A DNA stretch of 64,000 nt from Lineus longissimus (taxonomy: Eukaryota; Nemertea; Pilidiophora; Heteronemertea; Lineidae): assembly GCF_910592395.1 (NCBI RefSeq), contig NC_088313.1, positions 18,554,437 to 18,618,436 on the forward strand, read 5' to 3'. Below the pieces are notes generated by a model, which saw only the letters and a list, made by a program, of their open reading frames with translations, had not been told where the DNA came from and made no database searches. Below are positions 61,010-64,000 of the stretch, one piece after another (the first letter of the stretch is position 1; each line of letters starts with the position of its first letter). The position numbers and the translations under genes are program-made.

Positions 61010-62806
61010 GTGAGGAGATCTGCTGAAACTAATCTTTTTAAATTTTTAAAATCTCTTCTTCTTTTCAACAGATTAATATTGTTGTATACTACATGAAGTA
61101 CAGCAGTCAAAAATTAATATTAGTTTGTCTGTTGGCATATTTAAAAAATGAGCGAATCGTCAACTACATTTGCAGGAAATTTGGACAAGACATGTACATG
61201 TATATGGGTTCTTTCAACGTTGATTTCGTACTATTGAATGCGAATCCGGCCGTTGCTTTTCTGGCTATCTCAGCAGCATGTTTTCGCTTTTCGGCCACCG
61301 ATTTATGCTTAAAATCTCTCTTGCTATAGATGGTAACATAAAGATACAGGGAAAGGTGCAGATACAAAAACAAGCTACTTTTGGACAGCCTAAGGAGGCG
61401 CTCAGAAGAATAATTGTAATGATGGCAAAATTCGATTATCCATTGTTGAGGTAATAAGATTGGTGGCGGGTTATTAGAGTTGTTACAGCCTCTTACACCT
61501 GATCTTAGAGAAGATTATATTGGGAATCAGGAAAGAGATTAGGTGGTTGCTAACAACGATCAATTTCAATAATCTTAACTGACAAACATCGCTTGATGCT
61601 GTGGACCTATTTCGTCTTAGAGCATAAGGACAAAGATGAGGACCATGATACATGTGCATGTATATACGTTTTCAAAAATACACAAATATTACAGTCTCTA
61701 AACGAAAAATTAATGATATTACGTCACCGATTCACAAGTTCACCGTTATCTAACCTCCAAATCCGACTGGCATTTTGCTCAAATGATGCAAAAATATTCA
61801 TTAAACCATATTTTAACGATCGTATCACCATCATTTTCGGCGTTGCAAAAAAAAGTTATGGATATTGGGAGTCCGAATAGTGGTATTTGACTATGATCGC
61901 TCTCGAGAGACTAATTAGGCCTCATCATTTTTCACTGAGTAACAAAATATACTGGCAATAATTTTCATCTTACAGATGATATACACATACATGTTGGTCT
62001 AAATAGACTGAAATTAAAATTCAAATGTCAAAGGAATTGGAGAAATCGATGTTTATGTATCAATCAGTTTGAACAAGCGCGGATAATCATGCATAGAAGA
62101 GCAAGAGTGATAAATGATCGTGTTAGCATGATCCAGTTGGCGCCGTCTGGACAAAAAAAACTAGTATTTACAGGATAATTATCATGAAAAATGGCTCTTT
62201 AATTGTAAGATATGATCTCTTCTGAAGACAAACAACATACATCATAACTTAAGCACTGTGCAAATCATCCCACGAAAACATTCACTCATCCTTAGAGATT
62301 TACCCAAACTACTGCTGATATACAATTCTTAAAACTTTCAAAAGTAATTTGACTCAATAAAGACAGGCCATGACTTCTATCTTTAACTTTTCAAAGATCG
62401 TGAGAAATCCCAGTTAAACATTGAATTGATCTGGTGTTACAGAATATTCAACTCTGCCTGGCTAAAAGTATCAATATATTTGTACCATAACAGCACATTA
62501 CCGGAGTTAAACTAATATTAACCGTGGTCTATTCCTTTCACACGAGCCAAGGTATAAAGTGGATGTCGGCCCCTGGGAGGGAACTTTCCTCAGGTGAGAA
62601 AGAAGGGAGGTTCTCATGAGATCCTCGCTTAAACAACCCTTAAACCCGGAGGCACGATCGATTAGTGAGTACCCCATAGTGATCGACTATCATTAGCACT
62701 GTTTTCGAAATCAGTATCAAATCAGCCACGGTTTATTCTTTGAATGTCTCAGAAAGTAGCATACCCAGGTTTCAATTAAAATACAAATGTACATTTGGCA
62801 TGTGTA

Positions 62807-62888
62807 GCTGCGATGGCCGAGTGGTTAAGGCGTTGGACTTGAAATCCAATGGGGTCTCCCCGCGCAGGTTCGAACCCTGCTCGCAGCG
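62807..62888 (+). tRNA. tRNA-Ser (anticodon TGA)
   Basis: An 82-nt class II tRNA. The acceptor stem gctgcga/tcgcagc is perfect with discriminator G. The D arm contains the A box tggccgagtggttaagg. The anticodon stem ttgga/tccaa encloses cttgaaa, with anticodon TGA at 62840-62842. A variable arm (tggggtctccccg) and T arm (gcagg-ttcgaac-cctgc) follow. T7 at 62893-62899 should terminate Pol III. There is no intron. It lies downstream of Lbx exon 1 on the same strand. Confidence 0.97.
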
Positions 62889-64000
62889 TGACTTTTTTTC
62901 GACAAAGACATTCTCTGTGACAACATAACTCCCCTCTTACTCGGTTTAATATTAAACTTTCCTCAAACATTGTATTTTCCTTTCATGATTGAAGACTCAT
63001 TCAGCCTCTTTTTTACTTTGTTCAGATTCAGGGCAGATTGGTGTCCTTTTTGAAGCAGTGACGACGTATTTTGGGCCAATGGTGATGGACAACGAAACAA
63101 CACTCAATCGTGTTAAAGATTCTCATCAATTCGGGCATAAAATACAAGCATAACATTACCAATAAATTAATTAAAAACTGAGATTAACGTCTGAGGTCTT
63201 CAGGTTACAAATCATTGAGTTGCAATGGTGATCTTTGAAAGGCACCGTAAAAGTTAAATAGCTTCCCATCTAATGGCGTATAAAAAGATGGATACAATCT
63301 TTATGAGAAAGCGTGTTGAAATCATTACTTGGGAACGCCACCTTAATGAGTCGGTTGTCTAATGTCCCGAGGGCTTGAGGATTCTACGTTTACCGGTGTG
63401 ATGATACTACCGAGGGTGGCTGCCCGATAACGGCGAACTTAATATTGTTAGTTTACGATGAGAAACACTCCACCTCTCATCATGTCAACAAAACAAGCAG
63501 TCTGACAAGAAACAAACAACTTAAAAGTCATCCAACCTGGAGATGAGATGTATACTCTTATAAATCATGCCCAGTTACATCGCATCCAAGTTTATCTTCT
63601 GGTTATTGGGGACCATATAAGTTGCTTTCTCATCAGAACATGATGACGACCGTAGGCCAATATCGCGTGTGAAATATATAACATTATTCTATGGGAAAAA
63701 CATATTGGAAAATGCGCATGCTGAGGATTTTAACAAATTAAGAGATCACCTCCCTGAGAGAATTTTAAGGGTTGAACTCCCTGACCCCTGATCACAATCT
63801 CCATGACAATGTGTAAACATCCCACTCGAAGTGAGGCGTCAATAATGACACGTGCTTACACACCTCCGAGGGATACTTGAGAGCAGCGTCACGCCAGACG
63901 ATCTCCACCTGTAGTCACAATCAACTAAGTCATCATCTTGTCAACTTTCTGCGTCCTTTGTCTTTTTTCCGTTTGACATTTTCCGAATCGCAAACCTTTC

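Larger units (their letters stand above)
60509..64000. other. Probable Lbx intron and downstream sequence
   Basis: Apart from the candidate microexon and a tRNA-Ser gene, no coding feature is recognised. Frames at 61093-61329 and 61593-61880 are AT-rich with no domain. No homeobox is present, so the intron runs past the window unless the gene is broken. The stretch is likely to contain regulatory DNA, but I cannot assign any site. Confidence 0.5.

Noticed and set aside
62740-62928. 62-codon frame containing CDGRVVKALDLKSNGV
   Set aside because: It is a well-known spurious translation of a tRNA-Ser gene, which fits 62807-62888 exactly.
1-64000. CRISPR arrays, prokaryotic operons or phage-like systems
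   Set aside because: The sequence is metazoan nuclear DNA with spliced genes; no array of regularly spaced identical repeats with unique spacers was seen.

Overview
This is animal nuclear DNA: AT-rich, with intron-split genes, GT-AG splice sites, AATAAA signals, two eukaryotic tRNA genes and many dispersed repeats. Intron sizes, the repeats, a two-SRCR lysyl oxidase and an Lbx-type homeobox exon suggest a marine invertebrate bilaterian, perhaps a lophotrochozoan or an invertebrate deuterostome. The sequence alone does not fix the phylum. All five protein genes I could assemble lie on the + strand. I joined exons by hand from splice sites, reading phase and family resemblance.

Layout. 1-1913: upstream of Rab28, with weak exon-like segments on the minus strand. 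1914-3987: Rab28, six exons, 224 aa, a ciliary/endosomal small GTPase. 3988-7242: 3' UTR and intergenic, with one dispersed repeat. 7243-30879: KNDC1 (v-KIND), 23 exons, about 2,798 aa, with two KIND domains, long disordered exons and a C-terminal REM-RasGEF module. Its intron 2 carries a 1.2-kb repeat with a long (CGT)n tract. 33108-47425: an unnamed 1,412-aa nuclear protein in 19 exons, with a SAP domain, a very long charged helix, three U1/matrin-type zinc fingers, Gly/Asn/Gln-rich repeats and a CCHC knuckle. Its first coding exon is only 13 nt, and its first intron holds a 1.97-kb element with 100-bp inverted repeats. 50149-56211: a lysyl oxidase-like gene, nine exons, 487 aa, secreted, with two SRCR domains and an intact copper/LTQ catalytic domain; a tRNA-Asp gene lies in its third intron. 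56636-57112: a 41-bp minisatellite. 60121-60508: first exon of an Lbx (ladybird) homeobox gene; the homeodomain exon is beyond the window. A tRNA-Ser(UGA) lies at 62807-62888.

The genes are not a pathway, but their linkage is informative. LOXL next to Lbx, with Rab28 nearby, echoes vertebrate neighbourhoods of NK-cluster homeobox genes (LOXL3 near LBX2/TLX2, LOXL4 near LBX1/TLX1, RAB28 next to NKX3-2). The window probably lies at the edge of an ancestral NK-cluster region. The least familiar item is the SAP/zinc-finger/zinc-knuckle protein.
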